Assembly (NCBI RefSeq): GCF_000237925.1
Contig: NW_017386103.1
Span: forward strand, 124,001-188,000
Length of the DNA: 64,000 bases
Origin: Schistosoma mansoni
Taxonomy: Eukaryota > Platyhelminthes > Trematoda > Strigeidida > Schistosomatidae
Direction of reading: 5' to 3'
How positions within the stretch are numbered: position 1 is the stretch's first letter; every line of letters begins with the position of its first letter. Positions 25,390 through 39,678 of this stretch are shown piece by piece. The notes under the pieces were generated by a model. It was given only the letters and a program-made list of their open reading frames with translations. It was not told the DNA's origin and did no database searches. The position numbers were made by a program, and so were the translations under genes.

Positions 25390-25497
25390 TTTATATCCTC
25401 TTCAATCGTGTCTATATTTCAGATCCGTTGAATCTTATTGCATTTACCGACTCGCATGTGTGTGAATTCATACATGCAGAGGAGTAATCGAACAGTA

Positions 25498-25610
25498 CCA
25501 ATCAAGGATGATGAAATATGTGTTAAAGTGGTTTCATGATCATTTAGTTTTGAACAACTCGATAAACTCAGGGAGTGGGAAATCATGCTCCTCGATGGCA
25601 AGATACAATT
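25498..25610 (+). repeat. Right arm of the imperfect inverted repeat
   Basis: This is the partner of 25034-25140. The arms differ by substitutions and small indels, which suggests some age. The outer edge ends ACAATT in both arms. No clear target-site duplication was recognised just outside the arms. Confidence 0.7.
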
Positions 25611-25769
25611 TATTCTTTTTTTGTTTTGTTGCGAAAAGTGACAACCCTAAATGGCTTTTGGACACGACTTCTGCGTTGTCTTCATTAAAACTGTTTCACT
25701 CTTCAGTTTGTCACTTTGTCCATTCGTGCCACCACGCTATCGTGTTTGGTAAATATCTCTTATGATTAG

Positions 25770-28700
25770 GTTGTATTGTTTATAGAAGAGTTTGCGTTGT
25801 GTTATTTACTCATCGATGCGTCTTCTCTCTGAACCCTCAACCATTTTCCACGTATTTGTTTTCGTTCATGATTATGTGTACCTTTTTCGACTCAAAAATG
25901 TCATCGAATGGCACTTCTGTTCATCTCTATGCTTAACAACTTTAGTTTATGAATGAATATCTTTTGAGTTTGAAAAATTCTTTATTGATACTGACCTTTT
26001 TAATCCATACATTACATGACACACGTTCTGTACATTACTTCTACCAATTAAAAATTCCATTTCCTGTATAAATGTTAAATACAACTAACGAATCTCACCA
26101 ATGCATATGAATACATTTATGCTCAACTAGCATATAAAAAAAACATGCATTAGGGTCACAGCGCTTTCTACTAAATATCAAGCTATTACATATATTTATT
26201 CATCTTATCCACTAAATTAAAAATTTGTAATCAAATCAATTTTTTGCAGTCAGATACTGATTGGTTTAATGGATTATCGATTCAGGTTAGCCGAATTTTA
26301 TTATGAATTCTGGTATTATGACGTAACAGTCCGTGGGTTTCAGTTAAAATATACTTTTTCCCAGTGGATTATTGTCCACAGTTGTTATTTCCTAGTAGTA
26401 CTGAAAATCATTTTCTTTTAGCTAATCAGAAGTGAACTGTTCATGTTATCATATATAAGTGACATTCTTTGATTAACCCTCACCTATGTGTCGTTGTACG
26501 GTTTATTTATGTTTTTAATTCAACCGAATATAACATGGGATTTCTGAATATTTGGAGTTTCTTCAATAAAACTTTTGTGACTGGAAAATTTATATTATCT
26601 TCAATGTTTAGTTTAGTTAGCTAGTTTTCAATGAGATTGTTAAGTTCTATCCATGGTTATGGTACTCTAATATTCATGTTTAAAGATACTCACTAATATC
26701 GTTCGAATGAATTCATTTGACTAGTTCTTCTCTCTTGATTGAACTCATGGTTCGATATACTAAGAATCAATCATTCTCTTGTTTTCTTTGCACTATTTAT
26801 TCGGCTTCTTTTAGTTTCATTTTTTCGTAATAGAGTAATTGGTGTCAAGACTTCTTGGGTTTCCAATCTGGTGATATTTTACCACATTAAAAGACTTTGT
26901 TACTCGTTTTTTGTAACATAAATAACACCTTTCAGTTTGTGTAGAATTCTACTTTGTCATATTTTCTTACTTGGTTTTTCTGACTATTCTCTTTACTCGT
27001 GGAATATGGTTTGAAATAGTTTTCGGGTTATGTGAAGTATTTTGTCAGTAAGCATATGGTTAATTTGTTACAAGGTGTTCATATTACATTGTAATAACAA
27101 TATTTTAATTTGACATTTGATGTACATAATTCTCAAAACATTTATTATAAATTCATGGCCAAATGTCATAGCAAACTATACAAGTTAAAAATATCCATGC
27201 ACTAATTGTTCATTGTTTCCCCCATCAGACTATCCGTTCAACATAACAAACGAACACAGCATTTGTCATCAAAATTTATTATCATATTCTTCACATGGTG
27301 ATTCCTGTGGTACAACAGTCAACGCAGTCGCACTTTGCATTCAACTAAATTACATAATCGCATATTGAAGCTGAACCACACATCAATCTACAACGTCAAT
27401 TTATCTCAATTTATTCATATTGTCATTCTTCTCCCTTCTGTTTAATTAGTCTTCATCTATATCTATATATACATCATTGTCATTTGTTAAAATTAGTGTG
27501 CCTATTACTTGTCGCTTGCCTATTGGCTTTAACTATTTCTAACTGTCACTCATGATTATGGAGATAGCATTTTTAAAAAATTCTAATACAATTTTGATGC
27601 TAACTGTTTTCTGTTTAACTGACTATATGTTTATGTGTTCCTGACACAGTTATTCTGATGCTTATTTGCCTGCTATTTTCGCATTTAGGACTTATAATTG
27701 GGTAAATTTTTCATGTTTTCTCAGTAAACATATATTCTGAATAGTTAACTATCGGTTTTATGTCTGGTTTGACTATTCTTACTGGTTTTGTTGATTTCAA
27801 CATACCACTATTTTAGTGATCAGTGTACTTTGTCAGTTACCATATATAATTTGCAGGTAATTTTTGTTTGTTTGTGCGTTTTCTTTGACTATCTCTAGTT
27901 GTGCATACTTTGTTAGTGCATTTGAAAATTATATACACAAATAAAAACATTCCCTTAACAATCATACACAGAAATAAATGTAAAAGGCTCTTCATTTATT
28001 TTACTGTATAATCGACAACATCGATTTCTCATCTGCTCGATGTAGATTTAAATAAATCATGCGGAAGTAAGATTTTTGGGAATAATTAAAATGATCGCAA
28101 TCTATTAAACAGCTGAGCTTTGCACGTTTTTTAAACACATATTTTCAGTAAAACCCTCAGATCAGAATATTACAACATACTTTCATCTAAACGTGATACA
28201 GATTTCTTTTTATGGACGAATATAATCAAATCCCAACCTTGATATGTTGAACAACATATTTTTGTGCAGTATTCTGCGTTGTATTATGGTCGTCTAATCA
28301 TCAGTATACTTGATTGCATTTATCACATCCAACTATAGATTATGTAATGTTCTTTTGTCTTTTGCATACCATTAACTAAAATGACTGTTTGATCCAGCAT
28401 AAATTAGGTTAAAAATATACAGTAGGACAATAAAATCTCATTACCAATTATATATTTGAATCTATTTCAACTGATGTCTGCGGTACAATTGAGCTGTATG
28501 TGTTGCATTTGATATTCGTATTTCAGCATGTGTATACAAATGTGATACTATCTCTGCTGAAGTGGGAATGTGCAGAAGTATATGTAATTTCAGTATCACT
28601 TCCGTAGGTGTTTAGTTTACTGCTTCACTATTTACATTTTAAAATTTTGTCTTATATATTAAATCACTTCGACTACCTCAAGTCATTATTAACATGTGCG

Positions 28701-31700
28701 ATTTTTCCTAACATCTAAGCCAACTTTTAGCTAATCAAAATCACTAGGAATTCCGTTTATTGTGTAAAAAATTACCAAATATTCTAGCGTTTTTCGCCTT
28801 GTTTGATTTTAATCATTTTAGACAGTTTCCCTCCGTCTTTATGTATTAGTTTCTTGGTGATTGAATAAAAAAGATATCTTCTGTTTATGTAATAAAAGTT
28901 TTTCCAGCATCCAGATGATACATTTTGTCCTAATAACTTCTTGAAACTTGTTAGTTCTCTCTGGTTTTGTCTTCATTGTATTCAGTTTGCAGAGCACGTA
29001 GAACTAAAAAAACTTGACTTGTTCTTTGGCTTGACAGACATGTGCATAATATATATTAAGTAATTGCATATAATTACAGAGTTTCATGTACGCGGGATCA
29101 AAATCATCTTGCAGTGATAAATACAACTGTATTTTGTTGTCTTTATGGACACATAAACCAAAGATGAACTTGAATCAGCTTACTTAAAGTTGCGCTATGA
29201 TAAAAATACTTTGATTTGTGTTTGATATGTGCAGAGAATTCCAATGTGTTTACATTATGAAATATAGTAAAGTAGTCAGAAGCTTTTAGTTTAAGCCTTT
29301 TAAAACGCTAATTTCTTTCAATTATGGTAGCAAACATAAGCGTTTTCGTTACGTATGATTAACAGAAGCTAGCTCTTATATTGAGTCCTAGAAAGCCCGT
29401 AAAATACTTTCAGTTAGCGATTCCTATTATTGCGTTTTATATTTCGAGGTATGTTGGTGGTCTTGACGATAATTCTCATTATAGCAGTGTTATTTAAACA
29501 AAGTGTCGAGTATGACTAAAAACTAGCTTAATTAACTGGGAATATCTCCATCTGCTATCACACTTCTAATCTTCCAACTTGACTCATCTTCGCAATTTAG
29601 AGTCACTTTTATTTTGTGCTTTTGCCAATTATTTGAATTCGTCTTCGTTTTTAATGTCTCTATGTTTCCGCATGTTCTCTCAATGTATGGTTGTTCATCA
29701 ACAGTCCATCTGTGAATCTAATCTTATACTGATTTCTTATTACTATCGTTTTTTGACAAGCTTTCATGTTGGATCCATCAACATTATAATTCCTACAGAA
29801 TTGATTTCCATTCAGTTCGCTTTGTTGAAATCATTAGGCGTAATACACAGGAAATAAGTTTCGCGTATCATATGAAATTATTGCTTAGATAGTTTGCAGC
29901 ATTTCTTGCAACCGAAAATGTAAAGTATGACAATGCAAAGTTCTGTTTTGTTTCTTGCATATCGTTTGCCTGTTATTTCATTGTTTTTTGGCATTTATAT
30001 GTATATTGTATGAATTTTTTGAAAAACCGAATGTAGTCGCCATTCTGTGGCTGTTTAAGCATTCGTATCAGTATGCGTAGCCACCTTTATCGATATACCG
30101 CTGACACTATTTGCTTTTTTGTATGGGTTCCTTAGTAGTGGGTAGTCGACAGTGTAGATGTTCAAGTATTTAGATGTGTTGTTCACGTTGATTTTTTGGT
30201 TCTAATTATTGTGAGTCCAACTAATACTTGATTTTCCATAATTGATAGCAGCACAATTAATAACAAGAGCAAAGAGACTGTTGAACAGACTAAGGAGTTA
30301 AGTTTATAATTTCATTAAGGGCAATGGATTAAATAAACGTTGTCCCTCGATCCCGAATTCATTCAAACATTTATTGTGTGAAACTATCCACTTTAGTATC
30401 GCGATATTAAAATATAATGAAATAGCATTTCAGAGATGATTTTATTCCTCGTGGTCTTCAAAATGATGCCCCACATTCATTCGGAAACTTTCATTCATCT
30501 TTTAAGTTCATCGTAGTGCGTATGAATTTTAGTTTATTGTATGAATTCCAAGTTAAAATTGGAGCTCAGTATGTGTTTTGCATTACTGGATAAATTGTTT
30601 TAGGAATCCAAGGTTCAAATGAATAAAATGGATATTTCGCACCGTGTACAAGAAATCTAATCAGTCACCACCAACATCACCATGTTAGTAACTATGTTTA
30701 ATGTACTGTTTCTACATCAGATACATTCTGCATAAGGGGCATAGGTTGGTAACACAGCTTGCAAGCTATGCTATATGCATTGTATCAATTACACATGCTT
30801 GTACAATGTGACGGGAAACTTTATGTTTTAGGTAGGTCTAAACTTCAGAGGATTCCTGTCTCTAAATACCTTAGCTAGTAGTGACATTAACGTTAGGTGC
30901 ATTACAGCCATCGTTATCTAACTTATTATTGTGCATTTTGAAAACAAGCATATACCTGAGGACTGGGAAAAGTTTATACCCGCGTTGAAAAACAGGTATA
31001 TACAAACAGAATTATGACAGCAACATTGGTTGTAACTCCATTACATATAAGGTTCTTAAAGTGCATGACAAAAAAACCTGTTATTGTTTTCGTCTACATT
31101 TGGGAAATGTACTGGAAGAATACTTTACTCTGATTGGCGATGATAAGTCCTCCGACATTCAATAAACTGTTTTTAGAAGAATATGAAAAAACTTGGTCGC
31201 GAATATATTCTCAGTCAAGCACATGTTATTTGATGGGAAATTTATCCCCCATGATAGGACAAGATACTCGAGAATAATGTTCGTAAACTGAAAAGCCTGC
31301 TAAACACTACAAGCTAAATTCCCAATTGAGCACTGCCTATGTTCTGGCACAGTTCATTCGAGGATCCTCGTTTGTCCACCTGAATTATCAGGTTACTCCT
31401 GTTCTCCGTACTGTTATTCTTGCCTGTGTTCGTCTTCCTTGTCTTCGAGGTACCATTTTAAGGAAATTTTGTAGCCAAAATTACTCATTTTTCTTGTATC
31501 CAAAGTAACTTCCTTGATCTTTTCCAAATGCCAAGTTGCTATGGGCATCAATTATGTAGCCTGATGGTGTACACGTTTCATCTTACCAGGAAAGAGTAAC
31601 AGTGTTTTCGGTTTAGCCATACGTCTGTCTTCAGATGGTTGAACAGCTAAAGATAAAAGAGAAAGACGAGGATGCTTTAAAATGTTCAGTTATTGGAATG

Positions 31701-33290
31701 CGACAGTAACTTACAAAACTACGGCTATGATGGACAACGATTCAATGGCATCGTCCGTCGATGAAGGTCACTGGGCGTCCAGAGGTCAGACTGTCGTGAG
31801 ATAATTGTTACGTCACCTCGACAATTCGTAAGCTTTAGCAGAAGTAATCATATCAAGCCAACTCTAAATTTGATTTGATTCCATTCGCACTGTTTGGTAG
31901 CCTCCATACTTCAAGCAAGAAAAGTGATGCAATCGTAATAATGCATGATATTAAACGAATCTTCAACGGTATCATAGCTTCTCAACGGCTTTCGATTGGA
32001 GCGGCTTTAGAATCTGCTTGAAGTCCTCAATCTCTCGCTTTCGGGGATATATGACAAAAATTAATCCAGATTTGCAATTATTCCCAAATATTCTGGAGGA
32101 ATTCCTTTATTTTCCCAGAATTTTTTCAAACTTTTGGGGAAATTCTCTACCGTTTTTGTTTCCCTTTGTTATCTTTTCAAAACTTTGGGAAAAAACAATT
32201 CACGTTCTTTGGAAAAACCTCAATATTCCCCCATTTTCCCGGGACCCATGCGAACTTTATGTGAGGTTCCCATTGTTTACTATAGATCTTGTCAACATTT
32301 GTCATAACGAACGCAATATGTGGTCGTTGTCGTAGTCAAAAGACTGTTGCTTCAATTATAGCATTGTATATTAAAATTTAGAATTACATGTCCATTTCAC
32401 GCTAATAATTTAGATCTCCAAATATATTTGTTGTTTTCATCACGTCAAAGTTGGACTTTCGTTAAAAGTGTTCTACAGGAAAAAGAAACGTTACTCTTTT
32501 GTGTAACTAATGTAGTATCAAAACATTCAAATTGCTATTATTCGGAAAGATAGGGAAGAATAAATTTGTGATAAACATTTGAAAACCAATGATAAAAACT
32601 GACATATTTAGTAACAGGTCCAAGGTGCGTTTTGCTCGCCATCCAACATTTTCCATTTGACGTGAGGAACGCGGCACAAAGATATGTGGACAACCTACCA
32701 CTCGATGTGCCTTCTTCACAGGAATAATGTTATATTCCGACGAGATTAATGGATGATGACTGTTGGGATCCATTTACGGACTAATACTATATGTATATTC
32801 TTATTGTATAATTGTTAAGTAACTAGTTTATGTATATTCGTATATTTCTTTTATTATAAACATGGCATGCTCACTTATTCAAACAGTTCAAAAAGTATTG
32901 TAATAATAAGTATGTTTTTTCTATTCTATTGAGACATGCCTTGACCAAGTAAATATGCTCGCACTCTGTAAGGCGTTTGTAAAATCTTGGATATGAGGTA
33001 TTCCGTACGTAAATGTTATTGTTTAATGGTTGAGGGATCTTTATTCTCCATACGATTACCTTCATTTCTCATCGGGACCATATGCAAAGAGTATATCAGA
33101 CTGACGGTTAGAATTCAGCTGTAGCATTTAGTCGAACTCGGCTCTAATGACTTTAAGCTTATCGGGTGCTAATCTCTTCAGTCTAGTGGACACAGTTGAG
33201 CCTTCAGTTTTGATTGTATGATTTACCTATAGTTTACTTTAGGAAGATTGAGGGTTCCGTTTGGGAATTTCACGAGTATATCCTGAAATT
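25770..33290. other. Long AT-rich stretch with no recognised gene
   Basis: About 7.5 kb without a convincing coding exon on either strand. Open frames here are short, low in complexity and lack recognisable motifs. No RNA gene or ordered repeat was recognised by eye. Some parts (for example 31580-31960 and 32020-32290) have a slightly different base composition and may be decayed repeats. Confidence 0.4.
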
Positions 33291-33299
33291 TTGACGTTG

Positions 33300-34560
33300 T
33301 TGCAGACTGTATTTGTATCAAATTTCAAGAATTGCTATGATTTTACTTACCTTTTGTGTAACTTCCAATGTCAAACGTGTTTTGGTGTCGACCGGTTTTG
33401 GGGATTTTAAATCCTCAGAGCTTACTTGGTATATGACTTATTTTTGTAATTTTATTTTGAAAATTTGAGTTTCCTTGTTTTCTCGTCAAAAGCGCTTATC
33501 TCACCTCCGAATCGTATTTCCCACTTGGAAATATCTGAAACGCTATTGGTCGGTTGTATCTTCTCAGTGTGCTTTTTTGTAATACTTCCCAAGGACAACT
33601 TTATACTCTATAAATACGTTGGATTTCTTCCTATTGTAATTGCTTGTACTTTGGCTGCTTACGGAATATATTTTCCTCTACTTGTCTTGGACTTCTTTCT
33701 TTAGTAGCGGGACCTTGGACAACGGATCAGATTAGCCTATCGTGTCACTCTGTCATTGACCTTCGTTTGTTTACCGAGAAATCGTAATTAGCATCAGACA
33801 TCATTTGGCGACCGTGGTTTGGAAACATGAATCATTCCAAACTCGAATCATTGTTCGAACAGTAGCTGGAACTAATACAGATGCTGCAGATATGAAAGTT
33901 CCGCCTCCCACACAGCCTAGCAAATCTAATTCAACCATACCACCATCAGTAGACGGCATCGCAAATATCATTGCTGAATCTCATCATGGTCCTTATGACA
34001 ACGTCACTTTTGACATGATGTTCCGGCGTTATGAAGACCTATTTAAATTTGATTTTGCTAATCAAGATGCTTGGGAGGTGCGACTGCTACTTCGAAAGTT
34101 AGGGTCAATGAATGCTAACACCCCATTAATCTGCAACGACCATGATTCAGAATGGCGGGTCTAGTCGTTCTGAAGTGCGAGTACTCCAAAAGACAACTAA
34201 CTAGAACAAATGCGCTCCCGCATCAGAGAAAGCTCTCATGCATGCATCCCGCAATCTGACCCATGCAGATAATAAGTACAGCCAGATGGAGAAGGAGGCT
34301 TTCGCACTCGTGTTTGCTATGCGCCGTTTTGTACAGCTGGAGACTCACACTTCTTACAGATCACAAGTCTCTCCTCGCAATTTTCTGGTGAAGTCTGACA
34401 AACCAGCCCATTCTGCAAATCGTCTTCAGCGATGGACCTTGGTGCTCTTGGGTTATGATTTCAAAATCCAATGCCGACGACCGGACAATTCGGTCAAGCA
34501 GATGCCTTATCACGACTTATTAATGATCATTCGGCGACTGAGGAAAATATGGTAATCGCA
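33300..34560 (+). mobile_element. Ty3/Gypsy-type LTR element fossil, internally deleted
   Basis: A primer-binding-like site, TTGGCGACCGTGG, lies near 33803. The DNA before it (about 33300-33800) may be a 5' LTR. A gag-like stretch follows (IANIIAESHHGPYDNVTFD, DLFKFDFANQDAWEVRLLLR, about 33950-34110). RNase H sequence comes soon after (NLTHADNKYSQMEKEAFALV, then ANRLQRWTLVLLGYDFKIQ, about 34250-34480). Most of the region normally between gag and RNase H is missing. It is a broken, old remnant. No downstream LTR was identified. Confidence 0.7.
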
Positions 34561-35000
34561 CCTCTGCCAGTGGAAAATCACCAACGGGTGGCCGTCTATT
34601 AAGTTCGATGGTGACATGAATCAGCTGTTTCGGCGGCGGGATTCACTGTGCATTGTAAATGACTGCGTGATGTTTGGTGCCAGCTAAAAGAAACAAAAGT
34701 AGTATAAGAAGAAACATAGAAACCCAGAGAAGGCGAATGAAAAATAAAAACTGTTATAAAATAAAAAGATAACTTTCTCAAAAGGAATCAAAAAGGCTAA
34801 CAAAATGTACAACTGAAGGGATCAATGAGAACAAGTTTCAAATTGATACATAGGGCATTTTCACACACAAAACCTTCAAAAGAGATGTTACACAATATAA
34901 TTTGATATGTGTTCTAGTAATGTCAGAAAATGCACATATATGTACTATATACATGTTGTAGCATGAATACCTCGTGAATGACTTGCGATCACTCACACTT
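34561..35000. other. Non-coding stretch between two retroelement remnants
   Basis: No recognised coding signal. It sits between the Gypsy fossil and a CR1 remnant. Confidence 0.3.
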
Positions 35001-36470
35001 ATCGTCCGATGAACGAATTTATCAGAATCAAGCAGCTAGTCTGTATCGTTTATCCATTATAGTGGTCATAAGTATAAGTAGTAACTGAGCACCACTGATT
35101 TTCTTAAGTGAAAAAAAATAGAACAACATTGATGACGTACGTTCAGGGGATATTTGATGAAGCCCGTTAGTGTCAAGCAACGGTGCTATAAGTCTTTCGA
35201 ACTTGATGATAATGACACAGTTACGGATAGGTATAGCCAACCTAGTCTACAATAAACTATGCCGCAATGTGTAAAAATTACAGCGGTTTGGTTTTTTGGC
35301 GTATTACGGTAAGTAGTGTGTAAGCATTGTTTTTGAGCTTAGAAATGTCAGTCCACATATTGCTTTGTATAGAAATATTAGATTATTCCTTAACCGACGA
35401 TTCTTTAGAGGTTCTAAGAAGAGCTGCCTACATCTATCTGTGTAATTGAGAGTGGAGTCACATCCTAGCAGCCAACGTGTGAGGCGCATTTGGACGTCTT
35501 CTACTCTTATCCTGTCTGTAGTATTCATGTTTGAGAAGATAGAAGAGCAATACTCAAGGGGGGGTGGTATACATATTTTATAAAGGGTGAGCTTAACCTC
35601 TGTTGTGAAGAAATTTTTCACTGCGAAACCAATCAACCGTCTAGATTTAGAACTAACAAAGGAGGCATGTTCTTCAAATTTAAGTCTTCTTGGTTAATTA
35701 ATACCTAGATCATGTACTCATTTGAGTGCTTAGACTCTAATTTTACTTAAGTAAAGTTGTAAATCTTGGGGAGGTTTTACAGAATGCACGATCCCACACT
35801 TGTTGAGATTAAATTGTAATTGTCACTTTCCGCTTCAGATAACTCGGTTATTGTGGTATTTTTCACTTAGAGCCTCAGGCTTAAAGGTGTATACTATTTT
35901 GAGATCATCAGCATATAAGTATGGTTTCCCAAATTTTGTGATGTTACATATATCGTTTATACACTTCAGAAACAAGAATGGACCCAATACACTTTCGTGG
36001 ATGACTGCATTATTTATCGGTCCAAGTGATGAAGGAGAGTCATTGTACCTTACCACGAATATAGTGGGTTGTTGATTCTGGAGGACCCGTTCTTGTGGGA
36101 CCTTATTAAAAGCTTTCTTAGAGTCTAAGAATAGGACTGATACAATGAGTCTGCTGCCTCGTTTCAGAGTTATATCATTCATGTTGTCTACTAGGCATGT
36201 ATCAAATGATCTGGACCTAAGAAATCCATGATGGAAGACTGAAATGAGATTATTAATAAGTATATGTTGGACTACCGCCGCCGTAACTACTTTTCCTATC
36301 ACTCTAGATATCTCTGAGGTTATGTTTATGGGTCGGTAATTCTCAGCATTTGCTTCAGGTCCTGTTTTAATTTTAGCGATGATATGTGTAGTGTTCCAGG
36401 CAGTAGGGTGACACAGTGTTGAGAGTGATATCGTTAATAGTTTGAGAAGTTAAACACACACATCAACGGT
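35001..36470 (-). mobile_element. CR1-type LINE fragment, RT region, degenerate
   Basis: On the minus strand the RT blocks come in order. NEAxxYRPIN-like sequence appears near 36340. Next come VSVLFLDSKKAFNKVPQERV (the Asp block, about 36120), GPFLFLKCINDICNITKFG, and PYLYADDLKIVYTF (about 35910, YADD intact). In another frame follow LYKICIPPPLEYCSSIFSN and RLTRWLLGCDSTLNYTDRC (about 35430-35600). There is more than one frame change, and the endonuclease part is absent. The copy is 5'-truncated and old. Confidence 0.75.
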
Positions 36471-36689
36471 TTGTTTCGAGCCTAAGACGACAGCTGATAG
36501 CGCAACTACCAATCAGTAGAGTGCGTCTAGGCTGATTTGGTCTGTAGTTTGACTAATATTACTGATCATCAAAGAAAATGACTTTGACCGATAAGTCAAT
36601 TATTTGACTGGGTTTAATAGAATATTTAACAATTGAATCAAGTGATCAAAGACACAAACGACAGCGTACACCGTGTACTCACCAACATT

Positions 36690-37032
36690 CTCCAACCTAC
36701 TTAATCTGTCGTGGGCCTTCCATACTAGTTACACCTGTTTTTGTTCATTCTTCTCATGTCTGTCTCCATTTCTCGGCGTAATGTATTCTTTGGTCTTTCT
36801 CTTATCCTTTGGCCTTCAATTTTCCATATGAGGGATTGCCTTGTGACGCAATTAAATGATTTCCTAAATGTGTGTCCTATCCACTTCCACCATTTCTTCC
36901 TGATTTCTTAATCCCTTGGAATCTGTTTTGTTCTTTCCCACAGTAACTTGTTGCTGATAGTGTCTGACCAACGGATCCGAAGTATTTTGCGTAGATGTCT
37001 GTTAATAAACACGTGTATCTTCTGGGTAATGA
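36690..37032 (-). mobile_element. LINE (endonuclease/RT family), 3' part, separated by an LTR insertion
   Basis: The minus strand reads TQKIHVFINRHLRKILRIRW, then LLWERTKQIP and [19 protein letters not shown]. This is the C-terminal zinc-finger-like and tail region of a LINE whose RT lies at 42671-43945. Removing the inserted LTR array and its short target duplication joins STKAI directly to TQKIHVF in one frame, so the two pieces were one copy. The tail ends near 36690. Confidence 0.8.
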
Positions 37033-37378
37033 TGTAGAACATCTACGTTGGTGGTCTATATCGAAATGATTGGGGGCCTACTAGAGTTAAACGAGAATGC
37101 TGACGAACCAACTAACGCTGAAGTCACACCTCGCGACCGGCCCTTACGTGGTTTGAACCATCGACGCATCAAAGGATCATGGACGCTATGGAGACTGTAC
37201 AACACAAAAAACGTTATTACAAGAATATATTAGTTAAGGTACAACCACGGAAGTACAGAGGTGAAAGAACAACCACTGCCGCGTGGGCCAGTCCATGGCA
37301 TATAATTGATTGATGCGCGTTGACTATTCTTGACTTTGACAGGGATCAATGATCTGTTCGATATTCAGTGACCCTACA
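37033..37378 (-). repeat. LTR 1 (346 bp) of a tandem non-autonomous LTR element
   Basis: On the minus strand it begins TGTAGGG and ends CTACA. The TGTAG/CTACA ends are the short inverted termini usual for LTRs. Near-identical copies lie at 39679-40023 and 42325-42670. The adjoining internal DNA on the 37379 side reads GGTGGGGGAGTAT on the minus strand, a polypurine tract directly abutting the LTR. Confidence 0.85.
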
Positions 37379-39678
37379 ATACTCCCCCACCAGATTCAAC
37401 GGCCGTTTGAATCGATACCAAACATGTTGGGAGTAGTCGCGCGCCGGAGGTTGCCAGACGATTAATATGAATCCTCCGGGTATTGCCGAGCTGTAAGAGA
37501 AATGGAAAGGAGGCTGCAGAAACTGATCGGGAAACAACGAGTAATAACATGTAACTAGGACGTTGGTTGAATGTTAAGCGATCAATCATAGAAATAATAG
37601 AAAAAGAAATATTTTAGAGTTTTATCAAGTCGCGTTGAAAAAGATAGCTCTGACAAGTGGTTGAGTTCCTCAGATGAGAAACGTTAAGTTTGCCGCAAGA
37701 GTAGTGATGTCACAGTGATAGTACGATAAGTGTATTATCAATCGATGCCGATGTTTGTACTGCCCTCGGTACAGAGTAGAAAGTCAGTAAGTGTCGTTGA
37801 CAACTGTTCGTAAGCGTCGATTTCTAGTTATATCTATATTTAACAGACTAACTGTAAGTACAGAAGTGTAACCGTGAAGATAAGCCGTGGTTTCCTTGTG
37901 CGAAGCTTCTGATCAACTTGCAGTCAGTTTGGAAAAACTGATAACTGCTGTGAAAATCAATAAGGGTCGAAGAATACAGATCGAGAGCGAAAGGTGGCAC
38001 GATGAAAACTCTAAAATATGATAAACGGTGGGTGCTGCACATGTTTTGGATGAGTGAACCGAAAAATGTCGAAAAGAACATACGAAACCAAGAGTGTCAC
38101 TCTGGACTCATGTCAATGATATCGGTGAAAAATGCTGTCAGTGTTGGGGTCGAGACGACAATATCGTTGTTAGTTTGCAGGAGATTCGCTCGACTGCGAT
38201 GATTCGCGTGAATGAGTGTCGTCAAACCACCAATTGAACTGGACAGGCTTTAGATCGTCGAGTAGTTGAACAGCCGATTGATGTGCCGAAATCATCTAAT
38301 AGGTAACAGCCACGCGGAAACAAAACTTCATAGGATAAAAAAATACGACGTCGAAGTTGAATAACTACAATAGTTCGGATGTGTTGTAACGTCACATCGA
38401 AGTAACATCATTTCGTATACTGACAATTGTACTGAACGTTCGTTTGGGCATCGTTAATATAGCAATTGGATGTGTAATAGCAAAAATATACGAAGACTAT
38501 CGTGGGGTTCGTGGAGAATTTCAGAGGACGTTTAGATATTTTCCAAACCCGTATTGCATGTGAATAAGCCGAAGACGGAATTAAAGTGACTTTCGTGCAA
38601 TAAGGAAATCGAGCCATCATATACTGTGTGAGATAACAGCAAATACAAAGCGCATAGTAAACAGTAATTTAAATGGTAACCACCAATGTTACTAAAGTTT
38701 AGGATTAGATAACGTGATCGTTTCGTAAAAAAGCATATTATCTAGCGCTAAGTGACATCAAGTACGACGAAGTGTCTCATTAAGACATGGACTAAGATTG
38801 CTCGTGTACATGAAATACGTTTTTTCGGAATATATTGACTTACGAGTCATAAATATACATAGTTTCGAATAAAATTTGACGGCAGTGACAGAATATATGA
38901 CTACTTTAAGTGAAAGTAGCCTCGAAATGTTATTAGACATCATAAACATTATAAGTAATTATCCAATGCAGTTATAAAACTCGCCTGGGTTACTCTTGCA
39001 CCCAAGTAATTGAAATTTGCTGATGAAATTCGTAGATTAACGAAGTGTTGTAGACTGAATTGATATACGTCCAAATTAAATTTGAGCCAAACACGTAGCA
39101 TTGCCTGGCGAAGCAGTCTAAACAAGATCTAACATTGCAGGAAATTTATAGTTCAAGCTCACCGTAAATTTCTAGCATTCGTATCCGCTGATTCGCCATG
39201 GAACTCAGCTATTGGAAATTAGGCAGACAGTGGTCAAGAAAATAAAATATTCTGGTAGATATTTTCTGATAGTAGTTAGTTGATAGTGATTAAGCAGAAA
39301 GATGAATTTATAATCGACAGCTAATCCTGTATTGGTTATACAAGTGGATAAGTTGCAAACAGATATGCGTTCGTGTTGCCTTGAGGCTATACTTACGAGT
39401 GGTTGATATTTTGACAGACATATTACAAAGGAGCATTAACATGCTGCTAATGCTTGTTAAAGAACCACAATAGTCGATTGTAGTCGTAGTTGATTGGTTA
39501 GTTCTATCGATTGAACTAATTATTTCAGTTGAAATACTAATCAACATTGATATGAAGCAACGAATGTTCACAGAAACTGATAAAGATAGCCGAAGTTAAA
39601 AATGAAAAATAATAAATATAGAATGCAATAAAAAAGATCATAATGATAGGTTGCGTTATTCGAAGTCTTGCTCACCAG

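Noticed and set aside
32018-32335. Open frame of 105 codons rich in Phe and Pro
   Set aside because: Low-complexity composition (repeated TTTCCC/TTTTGGG-like runs), no motif and no splicing context.
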